Assembly (NCBI GenBank): GCA_947247005.1
Contig: OX365953.1
Coordinates: 26,596,784 to 26,660,783 of the forward strand
DNA length: 64,000 bases
From: Spisula solida
Taxonomy: Eukaryota; Mollusca; Bivalvia; Venerida; Mactridae
Direction of reading: 5' to 3'
Shown here: positions 8,441-17,296 of the stretch, in pieces
Numbering within the stretch: position 1 is the stretch's first letter
Layout: every line of letters starts with the position of its first letter
Program-made: the position numbers and the translations under genes
The notes under the pieces: generated by a model
What the model was told of the DNA's origin: nothing
Database searches by the model: none
What the model saw: the letters and a program-made list of their open reading frames with translations, nothing else

Positions 8441-8914
8441 CTAATAAGTTCGCCAGCATTCCAAAATGTTGAAAATGAGTTTAGAACCAATGTCTAACCA
8501 TCTTAATGTGTCTGGATAACCACGCATTTGATTTTGCCACCCACCGTTTAAATCAATCCACTGATTCACTCCCCGAATTGTCAAGAAATTATTGACAATA
8601 GAACTAATTTCATTTGCAGCTCCAAATCTATTTCGTAAGTGTTGATCTTTATATACCAAAGCTGTCAATGCAAATACAGCATATATCCGTCCCCAGTTTA
8701 TTTCTTCTTCAACTGGAAAAATGTTGTCTAAGCAAGTCTTCACAAAATCTAAACCAACATTTCTGAAGTCACTCTCATTTTCTATTCTAGTTTCAACTTC
8801 TCTTACTCCAATGATGAGTTGATTGAACATTTTACTTTTTGTCTCCAGTGAAACATAATTGTGAAACCGGTATTGTAAATACAAATCTAACAGCTGCTTT
8901 GTATAGTGTGTCAT
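8441..8914 (-). CDS. Bcl-2 family apoptosis inhibitor homologue
   Basis: ATG at 8914, 157 codons. Residues 73-76 are N-W-G-R followed by a hydrophobic helix, the BH1 signature. Residues 119-126 are W-I-D-L-N-G-G-W, a textbook BH2. The region around residues 52-66 could form the BH3-like helix. The usual length of the Bcl-2 core is about 150-170 residues, so this is a complete compact domain. No hydrophobic C-terminal anchor is visible. Viral Bcl-2 proteins bind BH3 peptides of host killers and block mitochondrial apoptosis. A second, more diverged family member lies at 26556-26975. Confidence 0.85.
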   Translation of the reverse strand: MTHYTKQLLDLYLQYRFHNYVSLETKSKMFNQLIIGVREVETRIENESDFRNVGLDFVKTCLDNIFPVEEEINWGRIYAVFALTALVYKDQHLRNRFGAANEISSIVNNFLTIRGVNQWIDLNGGWQNQMRGYPDTLRWLDIGSKLIFNILECWRTY

Positions 8915-9097
8915 TTTTTTGAGACTTGTGTATACATATAAACAAAATGACTAAAATACAACAAAATAGTAATTCAATGTTCAATATTTTATTTTTCAAA
9001 TGAAACAACCATGTAAGTAAATTCAACAATTCAAATACATCTACATAGCAAAGTTCATGTTTCTAACATCTCACATAACAATATCAACAAGTCAAAC

Positions 9098-9403
9098 TTA
9101 CATAACAAGCGGATTCAAATCTTCAATAATAGCTCGACACATTCCACATCTCTCATCCATTCGAATCGCACAATCCCAACAATACGCATGTCCACATGGA
9201 TCAACAACACAGTTCTTTTCATTAGACCTACAAATGTTGCATTCGCTCATTTCTTGTCTAAGCTCTTCTTTCATTTGTTCTCTCTTTGAAATCGTTTCAG
9301 AAATCTGTCTCTGTTTTCTGTCCTCTCGAAATTTGTTGACCATCGCATTTGCTTTCGTTTGATGTTCATGAACTGCATCTAAAAGACTAGCACATATGTT
9401 CAT
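9098..9403 (-). CDS. RING-finger protein with coiled coil
   Basis: ATG at 9403, 101 codons. Residues 12-50 are a charged coiled coil (many Lys, Arg, Glu and Gln). The C-terminus is a canonical C3HC4 RING: C-N-I-C, then C-G-H-A-Y-C-W-D-C, then C-G-M-C. It resembles the compact C-terminal RING of IAP-type E3 ligases, but no BIR domain is present. A ubiquitin-ligase role is likely. The gene directly upstream on the same strand ends 22 nt before this start, so the two may be co-expressed. Confidence 0.8.
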   Translation of the reverse strand: MNICASLLDAVHEHQTKANAMVNKFREDRKQRQISETISKREQMKEELRQEMSECNICRSNEKNCVVDPCGHAYCWDCAIRMDERCGMCRAIIEDLNPLVM

Positions 9404-9424
9404 CTCAGTGTTCAAATTTTCGTT

Positions 9425-9715
9425 TTAATATTTTCGATGGTGCAGCGCCAGCATCTCATATTGTTTCTTCAGTAGCAAAGTGTTCATGAGTAACATTTGC
9501 CGATCTATACTCGACTTGTCTGTACTATCTGCTTGACGGACCGGCGTTTCTGAAACATTTTGAAGCCTAGTGTATGGTTTTGGTCTGCGTCGTCTTTCCA
9601 ATCTGCCCGATGGTCTTGACACAGGTGTCGACAACTGAGGAGGTGTTGTTGGTTCTGGTATATCAGGCAACTCATTGTCGTCTGACAGATAACCATTTAG
9701 AACTGTTACTGACAT
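9425..9715 (-). CDS. Small proline/arginine-rich protein
   Basis: ATG at 9715, 96 codons. The N-terminus is acidic, residues 20-40 are rich in Pro and Thr, an R-R-R-R-P-K-P run is a likely nuclear localisation signal, and the last 25 residues form a leucine-rich helix. The low-complexity middle suggests a disordered regulatory protein. No family recognised. It has a strong TATA box at 9775-9781. Confidence 0.55.
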   Translation of the reverse strand: MSVTVLNGYLSDDNELPDIPEPTTPPQLSTPVSRPSGRLERRRRPKPYTRLQNVSETPVRQADSTDKSSIDRQMLLMNTLLLKKQYEMLALHHRKY

Positions 9716-9774
9716 TCTGATTGACTCTTTGACAAACAAATCACGAATGATGAGTCGTTCAAATTTTCGCCCCC

Positions 9775-9781
9775 TTTTATA
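9775..9781 (-). promoter_or_regulatory. TATA box for 9425-9715
   Basis: Minus strand TATAAAA followed by GGGGG, 60 nt before the ATG. Confidence 0.65.
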
Positions 9782-9808
9782 GTGCTGACCGCTGCTGACT
9801 AACGTTTC

Positions 9809-10000
9809 AGAACGTTGAAAGTCAAAAACGGTTTTTGAAAAAAAAGTATTTAGCTAAAATCTTAGGTAGGTAATTGTGTTGTTCTGTAGTTGGATAGCAA
9901 TGTTCGATAGTCAGTTCAGTAAGGTTTTGGCTTCACGATTACACATTGGTACACACACAAATGAAATTTTAGATCAAAACAGTTCTGCCCCCCCACAATG
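9809..10000 (+). repeat. Dispersed non-coding repeat module, copy 2
   Basis: Element A (AACGTTG, spacer, A-run, AGTATTT, TAAA) at 9809-9860, then element B (TAGATCAAAACAGTTCTGCC) at about 9970-9990. Same order as in 5359-5840 but with a shorter spacer. Confidence 0.55.
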
Positions 10001-10880
10001 TAGATTGATATTCACATGATGTATAAAACTTTGATATGCATGTTTTAGATGTAACATCTGCGTGCTTGATACATAGGATTCGACAAATATCGTGGTTTGA
10101 AATTTGTTTTCTTTACTATAGAATTTTTTTGTTTGGATGAGTTTTGTTTCTCTCAATGTGAAAACTTCGATGTGAATGTTGTACATCAGATTTGTTAACA
10201 TGTTCTATGCATTTGTCACGAATGAGAAGTAGGTTTGGTAAATATCTTGGTTCATGTTAGTTTTATTTCAAATCGCCACTGTTCTTGAGCATGCTTCTCT
10301 AATTTATATCTGTGAGACAACATTTGGTACTTTCGTTACTGTGTAGTAAGGTTGTACCAGCGTCTGTAGGACAATGTTCTGTAGTTGATATTGTATTTGT
10401 GCGCTTCTATTTTGTAGTATCAGCAGAAATTTCAGTTTTGTTTCGTCTTATATTGCGGTTTGACATTTGTAAGACATTCTTGATCGAATTTGTTTTGTTT
10501 CTCATTAACTAGAAATCTTTCGTCAGAAAGCTGTAGACCAGTTGCGTTCAACTTGAGTTAAAATAAGAATCAAAGTTTGACATTAGTATATTACGATTAG
10601 AAACTCTATATCAGATCACCGCTGTTCTTAATTATACAATCATGAAATTTCAGACAAATCAGTCGTGTTTTAACTATCATTTATTCTGTCCTGTAAAACT
10701 AAGACAATTCTAAAACAATATATTCTCACATCCATCAGTCGTGCTCAGCACGAATATTAACTTTTTCATAGTCTGTGTTGATGTTCTGAGTATTTGTAAT
10801 AATCAGTTGTCGAGAATACGTATGTTTAATACATATAGGTATGTACGCTCCCTACAGTGCGTTGGTCTTCACATAACCGT

Positions 10881-11039
10881 TACAATTCACGTGCTGCTCA
10901 AAATACTAGAATATTGTGATGTTTTCCTACGAAATCGCTACGAACCCTGATACACATTTTCATACAATTCACTAGCTGCTCAAAATACTAAAATATTTTG
11001 ATATTTTCCCACGCTAACAACCCTGATACATATTTTTAT
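10881..11039. repeat. Imperfect tandem repeat, two units of about 80 bp
   Basis: Units 10881-10962 and 10963-11039 share the CTGCTCAAAATACTA core, ATATTnTGAT, a TTTTCC(C/T)ACG block and CCCTGATACA, with a few substitutions and a short gap. Confidence 0.8.
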
Positions 11040-11069
11040 TGGTTGGTGAAGTTTGAAGTATTTACAAGT

Positions 11070-11126
11070 ATGTATTGAGAGCGAGAGAGAGAGAGAGTAG
11101 TATAAATATATACATACATACACACA
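11070..11126. repeat. GA and CATA/CACA microsatellites
   Basis: Run of GAGA dinucleotides followed within about 10 bases by CATACATACACACA. Confidence 0.75.
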
Positions 11127-12095
11127 CCACTTTTAGATGGTTTAAAACATTGTTGGTCATTCATTTAAACTAAGATTTAATTGTTTATATATCTATACCA
11201 TCTGACTACATTTGTAGGTAATACATGTTTTGTAGACTTTGAGGTATTTTACTGTTCTATCAGATGCTGTATTCGTTATGTTAATATACATTCTCATGGC
11301 AAATATACAACGCATTCTTAAACCAGGTACATGTATATTGTAATGTTTACAGTTTGCCTCTAGTCGCTGTACTGTATGCGACCCGTGCGATTGGTTAGTT
11401 TTAAACCCCTAGGATTGGCTAGGACCTACCACCAGTAATAGTAGGCGTACTTATCAGCTGGCGAGGTTTAACTTGTAGTAAAGTAATCCTTTATACAGTC
11501 GACTCTGCTGTGGAGAAATATCAAATATACTGGGTTTTTGTTTCAAATGGAGTACTTGAAGTATAGACGAAATTTATCGACCGTTGATGAATGATAGTAA
11601 TAAGACATGATGATTCAATTAGAACCAATGAATGCTGTATTAGTTTTATTCTCATATTGTAGAAATATTTTATAAGAAAAGTAGCTAGTGTTTCGTCAAA
11701 TATCAAGGTGTAATACTAGTTATATAACATTTGAAAGTTTGATCAGATCATTTCTGCTTCTCATACTTTAGAAGACATTTCGAAACTAAGACCAGTTTTG
11801 TTTCAACATGCATTCAGAGTAACTTTACTAGTTAGTTACTATGATTCTCCTTATGATACATCTCAGTAATAAAAATGATTGAACGTGGATTTTGATTTAA
11901 ACTGTCTGAATATAACAAATTGCCAGAAATACGAAATAAACTTAGAAAAAATGTAACTTTGTGTCAGTGTTGTCTGAAAACAAACTACAGTATCAGATTG
12001 CAACATTTTATTTCTATAGCCAAAGTTAATAAATGTACAGTAAACATCGAGTAGCCTTTCATTCGAAAGCTCTGTATTGACATTGACAAGGATGT

Positions 12096-12371
12096 TCAAT
12101 TTTGTTTTGATTTCAAATTCGTGAAATTGTCTGTACAATGATTTGCAAATGAAAGTTTATGAAAAAACTCAGTGACACGAGTTTGTCTTTTTGTCACATC
12201 GATACGTCTTGTTTTCCGCCTGTATTGCTTGTCGATATCAAAAGCATGTTCAAATTTACAACGCCGACATCGATTCGATGTTCTTCTACAACATGCTTGA
12301 CAGACCTGATATTTACAGCATAGGCATTTGCTCAAACTAACTTTGGATTTCTTGCATAATGAACAAGGCAT
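12096..12371 (-). CDS. Cysteine-rich RING-like basic protein
   Basis: ATG at 12371, 91 codons. The first 40 residues carry C3-x2-C6, C16-x-C18, C19, C24-x2-C27 and C35-x2-C38, a C4C4-like cross-brace at the extreme N-terminus. The rest is strongly basic (several K/R pairs) and could bind nucleic acid or direct nuclear entry. It resembles the other small zinc proteins of this arm (3884, 4243, 6201). Function unknown; an E3-ligase role is possible. Confidence 0.6.
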   Translation of the reverse strand: MPCSLCKKSKVSLSKCLCCKYQVCQACCRRTSNRCRRCKFEHAFDIDKQYRRKTRRIDVTKRQTRVTEFFHKLSFANHCTDNFTNLKSKQN

Positions 12372-12632
12372 GTTTGTTGTACTGATACCGATAATTCCTG
12401 AGAGGTGTCAATATATATGAAGCAATTGTAATACAAAACATATCAGTCAGGCATCTCAAACTAGAAATCGTCTTTCCATTGTAATCTACCAAATGAGCAT
12501 TTGAATCTCAAACGTTTACAAATATTTGTCACTCCATACGTATTTCGTTTTGTTTGAAACAGAAGCCATATTCACATTGTAAGAAATGTGTTTCATGCAT
12601 GAAATCATTTTCTTGTCCCATTTCGTCGACAG

Positions 12633-12752
12633 CATCTGCTCAATTGTTACAAGAAAAAATCTACACTGTATACGATTTGTACAACGGTCCAAAATTGGAT
12701 AAAAATGTACAAGTTGTATACAGTGTAGAATTTCATTTCTAACAACTGATGC
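12633..12752. repeat. Long imperfect inverted repeat (hairpin)
   Basis: The core arms at 12660-12683 and 12706-12729 pair over 24 nt with two mismatches, around a 22-nt loop that itself contains the palindrome TCCAAAATTGGA. Imperfect pairing extends outwards to about 12633 and 12752 (GCATC...TTGTTA on the left, complementary bases on the right). The short ORFs on both strands here (12516-12764, 12554-12742, 12647-12862) mirror one another because of the repeat and are not credible genes. Candidates are a microRNA-like precursor, a replication-origin palindrome or a remnant of inverted duplication. Confidence 0.75.
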
Positions 12753-12936
12753 TCGAACAAACATTCATGTAGAACTGCTGTGAAAGGAAAACAAGCTTTA
12801 TGACAAGTTCCAATTTTTATTTGCACAAAAACATAAGAAAAAAACAAAATAAATTTTGACAATCATTGAGTAGCATTTCTTTAGAAAGCACTGGTTGGCC
12901 CTGAAAAGGGCCTTTGGTGTTCTGACAGAGAGAAAT

Positions 12937-13224
12937 CTAACTACCATACTCTGTCAAGAACAAGTACCGCCAGCGACCATATCCTGGATGATCCTCCTCC
13001 TGGTACTCATCCAGAGTTGGATAAAACGCCAAATCTGGATAAATGCCTCCAACATGAAGGCGAACATCTGGTGCTGGGGTAATCTCTTCCTCTGGCGCTG
13101 ATGGTACACATCTCTCTTCCTTAGGTAACGAGTCCCATCGAGTTGGTACTGGTGGTGGAACGTCTCCTGTTCTTCTACCGAACATCTTCTTGAAGAAAGC
13201 TCTGACCGTTCTTGTCAAACCCAT
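12937..13224 (-). CDS. Predicted myristoylated protein with YPxL late-domain motifs
   Basis: ATG at 13224, 95 codons. It starts M-G-L-T-R-T, fitting N-myristoylation (Gly2, Thr6), followed by a basic stretch with F-F-K-K and G-R-R suited to membrane binding. A P-P-P-V-P run lies near residue 24. Residues 62-72 contain Y-P-D-L and Y-P-T-L, two YPxL motifs of the kind that recruit ALIX and the ESCRT machinery. By layout it resembles small membrane-anchored tegument or matrix proteins that act in envelopment; that is inference. It has a clear TATA box at 13261-13267 and is intact. Confidence 0.6.
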   Translation of the reverse strand: MGLTRTVRAFFKKMFGRRTGDVPPPVPTRWDSLPKEERCVPSAPEEEITPAPDVRLHVGGIYPDLAFYPTLDEYQEEDHPGYGRWRYLFLTEYGS

Positions 13225-13260
13225 TCTGATGAATGAATGACGAATCTATTTGCGGTCGCT

Positions 13261-13267
13261 TTTTATA
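13261..13267 (-). promoter_or_regulatory. TATA box for 12937-13224
   Basis: Minus strand TATAAAA 37 nt before the ATG. Confidence 0.65.
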
Positions 13268-13619
13268 CTGTAGCTCACGGACGCAAAACGAAACATGAAA
13301 ACTTTCAGGTGGACAATTGTGAATGTATTCCTGTTGTATTCTCTAGAGCAAATTTCCTTCATTTCCGTAATCAAACTTATATTCAATATTCTGTAAATCT
13401 TTACAGAAAGAAATTGAACAACTTGTCTTCGTCTTACACATGGTAGACCAGCAAATAACATGGAAGTATTTGTTACATATTTTTATTTTCACAAAAGCAA
13501 ACATAAGAAAACACAAAATAAGTTGCAATTGCTGAGTAGCATAACACAAAAACTAAAATATTTGTTTGTCTCCAAAATTGTTCAAAGTGAGTTAGTGGGA
13601 TGTGATCAGGTCGAATGTA

Positions 13620-14552
13620 TCAATATGAAGATTCAGTTTCATATTCACGAAACACAACATTTCGTTCTGGCCTACCAGTAGTATCGAAAAAACCTGTAAA
13701 ATTACTAGCATTTCCCTCAACAGCAAAATATTCCTTAGCCAGCTTTCTGTACTGATCCAAACATTTAGTTACATAAGCTTTGTCCTGATCAGAATATCTG
13801 AGCATGTATTTGTCAGGAATGTCCAACCATTGAAAAACGTTGAATATTTTGTCAACAGCCATAGTACGCTCTCCTCTAGCTGCCAACATATCGATCAGGC
13901 CCTCCTCGAGAATGAATTTACCATTGATAGGATCTAACTCAAGTATGGGAACACTTTTGTCCCTACTGCCGTCTTGTTTCAATGGGTAGAAATATTCGGG
14001 GTGATGAGGATTTCCAGCATAGTGGTTGTGTAACGAATTGTCCCATTCCATCAGTTCAGCTACAATTATCAATCGTCTCCAATCCACACTGCCGTCACCA
14101 AACATGACAGCGTAGCCTAGTACTTCTCGGTGGGTATATTTACTTAAATCATGTACTCGAACAAGTTGCGTCAGTTTGTCGGGGATGGTTATTCCAATCT
14201 TCTCAAGAAATTCTAATGTCATTCTGAGCCACTTGCGGTGGGATGTCACACTTTTCAAATGTCCCAAAACATTGACAAAGACTAATTCCTTATACACTAG
14301 TTTCATGTGACTAGTTGGTTTGTCTATATATCTTCTCGATTCAGTAGTCACATTTTCTGACTGATTTAGTTCTTCGACATACATTTTCTCCCATTCGTCC
14401 GAAGGTCTACCACACCCAACCTTTCCATCCAACCAATCCGTTATTAATGTGTGTAAGGCTGCAATAAACACTGAGTATTCCCTTTTTAACAACGGAATGT
14501 GTTTCCTTGTTCGAAATTCTACTCCTTTTCTTGGTGTGTAAAGCTGGTCCAT
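13620..14552 (-). CDS. DUF5662-like (HD-like) protein
   Basis: ATG at 14552, 310 codons. Residues 136-152 read V-H-D-L-S-K-Y-T-H-R-E-V-L-G-Y, and near residues 172-187 W-D-N-S-L-H-N-H-Y-A-G-N-P-H-H-P-E-Y. The His-Asp pair followed by a second histidine cluster resembles the DUF5662 family found in phages and large DNA viruses, thought to be a metal-dependent HD-type phosphohydrolase fold. The N-terminal 100 residues are helical. The gene is intact. The substrate is unknown, and the family name is from memory of motif layout, so moderate confidence. Confidence 0.55.
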   Translation of the reverse strand: MDQLYTPRKGVEFRTRKHIPLLKREYSVFIAALHTLITDWLDGKVGCGRPSDEWEKMYVEELNQSENVTTESRRYIDKPTSHMKLVYKELVFVNVLGHLKSVTSHRKWLRMTLEFLEKIGITIPDKLTQLVRVHDLSKYTHREVLGYAVMFGDGSVDWRRLIIVAELMEWDNSLHNHYAGNPHHPEYFYPLKQDGSRDKSVPILELDPINGKFILEEGLIDMLAARGERTMAVDKIFNVFQWLDIPDKYMLRYSDQDKAYVTKCLDQYRKLAKEYFAVEGNASNFTGFFDTTGRPERNVVFREYETESSY

Positions 14553-15448
14553 TGTCAAACAAATTTTGTTGAATAACTGTTACAAACTCTACCTCCCAGT
14601 TTTCATCTGACACATCCCATTGCATTACAATATGATGTGTCAAATTTGTATTATTTTCATTGTGCGGGGTGGACGTGATTTCACGAGTGGAAACTATGTT
14701 GTAAGAACTCTGATGTTTTTATTACACTCAGTTGCAAAGGAAAGTGTACAGTGTTTATAATTGGAATTCTTTCGTCTGAGGTTGAAGGAAACAAACCAAA
14801 GGTTGATATTTACTAAATAGTATGTTAATCTGAGATTTTAAGATCAAGCGACAACATGTTAATAAAAACTCTTGTGGTAAAATGACATTATTTTACGACT
14901 TAATGTAACTTTATTTGTGGCAAGCTCGAAAGCAGTAGTTCCCTCATTACCAAATCAAACTCGAATATTACATTTCATTGATTTTTCCATCAGTCACTTT
15001 GTTTAGAGATCAGAAAATCAGAAGATCTGTAATTTCTGTTGAAATGACACGTTGTACCTCTCAACACATTTTGAATCTTGTTACTTCAACCATGTTCTGC
15101 GTGGAAAAATGTTGATGTATGGCCGGGGGTATTTTAGGGGGGGGGTCTTTTCAAAGCAAGACCCCCCCCCCCTCTTTTTCAAACTAAAATCAAAAATAAT
15201 AACCCAGCAATCTTCCGCCAGGCATCAAGATAAAACTAACGCTGTAACGTTTGTCAGTTGGGAAGGAGAAAACGCACAGTTTGACCAGATTAAGTCCTGG
15301 CAATTATCGCTAGATATAAAACTAAACTTTTTTTTCAATTTCAATGATTCATATTTTATTTCATTTCGATAATTGATATAACAATAATCATCAATACAGT
15401 AATAAATACAGAACATAAGCAAAACGTAACAAAAATAAAATTGTCAGT
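14553..15448. other. Intergenic stretch with a G/C homopolymer hairpin
   Basis: About 900 bases. The minus ORF 14407-14643 is a shadow of the DUF5662-like gene, and the plus ORF 15052-15372 runs through the homopolymers and lacks motifs. Apart from the hairpin at 15137-15172 I see no feature. Confidence 0.4.
15137..15172. repeat. Homopolymer hairpin G9-TCTT / AAGA-C11
   Basis: A perfect 13-bp stem of nine G then TCTT, an 8-nt loop, and AAGA then eleven C. It could form a hairpin or a G-quadruplex. No circovirus nonamer is in the loop. Confidence 0.8.
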
Positions 15449-15931
15449 TCACTGATCTTCAACGACCATTGCTTCTTGTGTTTGATCTGTGTTCCTGTTA
15501 TCTCTCTTGTCCTCTACGAAAAATAAATATGCTTTCTGACCGATTGAATCTAACGTTTTCTGCCTGTGTCCGTCGACTCTTTTCACATTTTCCGATCCAA
15601 TCATTTTCTTGACTTGGTTGATAAACTTTCTATTCTTCAGTTCAACAAACCCGCTCAAGTCGCGTTGCCCCGATTCACAAGCTGTTGTCATACCCATTGC
15701 AAGGAATTTGTAGTTGAGCTCCTGACATCTTTTCAAATCATTTTCTACGAAGTTTTTGATTTCAAATGTCCATCTCTTAGATTTTTGCTTCCGTATCTTT
15801 AGCTTTCTCACGTAACTTTCTTTTGTTTGTACACCCTGGTCACAGTAAAATTTGCCATCGGCTCTAAGTCCATAGTAGATGGAATCTTCATTTTCGGCTT
15901 GAGCCAAGCGAGGATCTGCTGCTGACATCAT
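15449..15931 (-). CDS. Diverged CRESS Rep-like HUH-fold protein, paralogue B
   Basis: ATG at 15931, 160 codons (an upstream TTG is in frame but ignored). It shares the leader M-M-S-x2-D-P-R-L-A and the S-I-Y-x-G-L-R segment with 7772-8278. W-T-F-E-I-K-N near residue 56 occupies motif I. G-F-V-E-L after Q-R-D-L-S is a weak motif II that has lost its histidine. V-D-G-H-R-Q-K-T-L-D-S-I stands in the motif III region, with Ser where the catalytic Tyr is expected. So it appears to keep the fold but not the nickase residues. TATAAAA at 16011-16017 lies about 80 nt upstream. Confidence 0.5.
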   Translation of the reverse strand: MMSAADPRLAQAENEDSIYYGLRADGKFYCDQGVQTKESYVRKLKIRKQKSKRWTFEIKNFVENDLKRCQELNYKFLAMGMTTACESGQRDLSGFVELKNRKFINQVKKMIGSENVKRVDGHRQKTLDSIGQKAYLFFVEDKRDNRNTDQTQEAMVVEDQ

Positions 15932-16010
15932 GTTTGTAGAGTGTTCGAAATGCGTGTGTAGCTGTTGAAAGTTGGAGAACAAATGATATGAATTACATTT
16001 TTTCTGTCCG

Positions 16011-16017
16011 TTTTATA
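16011..16017 (-). promoter_or_regulatory. TATA box for 15449-15931
   Basis: Minus strand TATAAAA about 80 nt before the ATG. Confidence 0.5.
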
Positions 16018-16126
16018 CTCCGCGAGTAACCCTATTCACGTGCAACTCTCAATTTTGTATTATTTTTCCTCATATGTACAGAACATCATTTTGAAGATTT
16101 GATCATTCTGACTTGATCACTTGAAC

Positions 16127-16624
16127 ATGACGCAGGCACCGAAACGTCTTAGATTGTCGACGGATTGTGATGGAACAGAATTGGGAAAACAAAATATTCA
16201 GATCGACTACTTGCATCAATCTACACGCGTTATAATCATGAACATGAAGTTTGATGACATCTATGCTGAAGCTCTGGCTGGAATTAGAAATATTGTTATA
16301 GAGAATAAATTTAACGGGTGTATTATAGATCATCCGTCCCAAACCCAACACGACTGTCTCATGATCGCTGCTATGGGTGAGGCATATTTGAACGATTTCT
16401 ATTTTGAACAAATGTTACAACACGTAGACGAGAGCAAAATTTGTTCTGCATGGGAAGAAACGATGCGCGGATTGAACATTTCGCAAGAAGTGGTTGATAA
16501 GCACAAGATGGTATTGTTTAACAAAGGAGTTCTGAAAGTAATGAAAACTGATCAGTGGAAGAACAAAATAAAACAGCGTATGCTAACATTGTCAAATGTG
16601 GAACGTATTCTTGCCCCAGAATGA
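16127..16624 (+). CDS. Member 2 of the 'SQxxHxCLM' motif family
   Basis: ATG at 16127, 165 codons. The N-terminal 35 residues are basic (K-R-L-R-L) and absent from the paralogue at 4718. From residue 36 the two match: F-D-x-I-Y-A-E-A, N-G-C, D-H-P-S-Q-T-Q-H-D-C-L-M, then a helix with F-Y-F-E and a C-S-A-W. The conserved Cys/His set suggests a small metal site. The C-terminal 50 residues are a basic helix. The gene is intact. Unrecognised family. Confidence 0.6.
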   Translation: MTQAPKRLRLSTDCDGTELGKQNIQIDYLHQSTRVIIMNMKFDDIYAEALAGIRNIVIENKFNGCIIDHPSQTQHDCLMIAAMGEAYLNDFYFEQMLQHVDESKICSAWEETMRGLNISQEVVDKHKMVLFNKGVLKVMKTDQWKNKIKQRMLTLSNVERILAPE

Positions 16625-16850
16625 AATTTGAAAATAAAGTCTATGGAAAAATTAACAGTAACTTCGTTCTCTCTTGTTTTGTAAATGCGTTGATCTGTTT
16701 TGAAATGGTTGTAGTAGTTGTTGCCATTTTCAAGAAATTTGTCCATAGCATGACTCAATCTGATTGGAAGTTATGTTGTTACATATTCTTCTAGCTAATC
16801 AGAACTAACTACGTAACACATAGAGTCAAATATCATTTGGTACAAATCTC

Positions 16851-17018
16851 ATGATGAGCAAGGCTGATACATACGAGTCGTTTTCCGACTTCTGGTTATT
16901 ACAGTTTCGAAAGGGTTTCAACAAATTTCGAGCAAAACTTTCAATTCAAAACAGCATGAAGCAGAAGTTCCCTACGTTGCTCTTATCGATGATTCGCCAA
17001 GAGAACAGAGAAGAATGA
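16851..17018 (+). CDS. Possible small basic ORF, 55 residues
   Basis: ATG-ATG at 16851 opens a 55-codon frame ending in TGA 17016-17018. It is Lys/Arg/Phe-rich with an amphipathic middle. No motif, and no TATA box in range. It is the only plausible coding signal in the 670 bases between 16625 and 17296. Confidence 0.25.
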   Translation: MMSKADTYESFSDFWLLQFRKGFNKFRAKLSIQNSMKQKFPTLLLSMIRQENREE

Positions 17019-17296
17019 GAAAATTTGTTCACTGCAAAAGTTTATCACAAACTTCGCTGATAAAGAAATGACAATTGTTTGACAGAAGCAATTTTATTCA
17101 ATATATTCTTAAATACGGGATCAACAAAGGTGTTACGAAATGTACATCAAGAACAGTGTTATTCAAAAGGATTTCATGACAAATTGTATATGTTTGTAAA
17201 ACAATAGTTGAAAATAAATTGTAGAAAATGATATTCTTGTCTTACTTTTGTCTTGGCTTTTCAATATCAAAAACACAATTGGATATCTGATATTAT

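Larger units (their letters stand above)
10001..12095. other. 2-kb gene-poor stretch with repeats
   Basis: Only short unsupported ORFs occur here. B-like repeat elements lie near 10266, 10604 and 11742. There is an 80-bp tandem repeat at 10881-11039, a GA microsatellite near 11070, and a GC-richer patch at about 11360-11500 with ATTGG (CCAAT-type) boxes. This is the longest apparently non-coding stretch outside the LINE. Confidence 0.5.

Noticed and set aside
9098..9403. Inhibitor-of-apoptosis (BIR-RING) protein
   Set aside because: Only the RING is present; no BIR zinc motif lies in or near the gene.
11710..11718. Minus-strand TAGTATTAC, the circovirus origin nonamer
   Set aside because: A 9-mer is expected about once in two such windows by chance, the flanking inverted repeat is only about 6 bp, and no Rep gene is adjacent.
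11863..12138. 91-codon minus ORF overlapping the RING-like gene
   Set aside because: Begins with TTG, overlaps a better gene in another frame and shows no motif.
12516..12862. Three overlapping ORFs on both strands
   Set aside because: They mirror each other because they lie on an inverted repeat; no motifs and no conserved start.
15052..15372. 106-codon plus-strand ORF
   Set aside because: It runs through the G and C homopolymers and has no coding signature or homologous neighbour.
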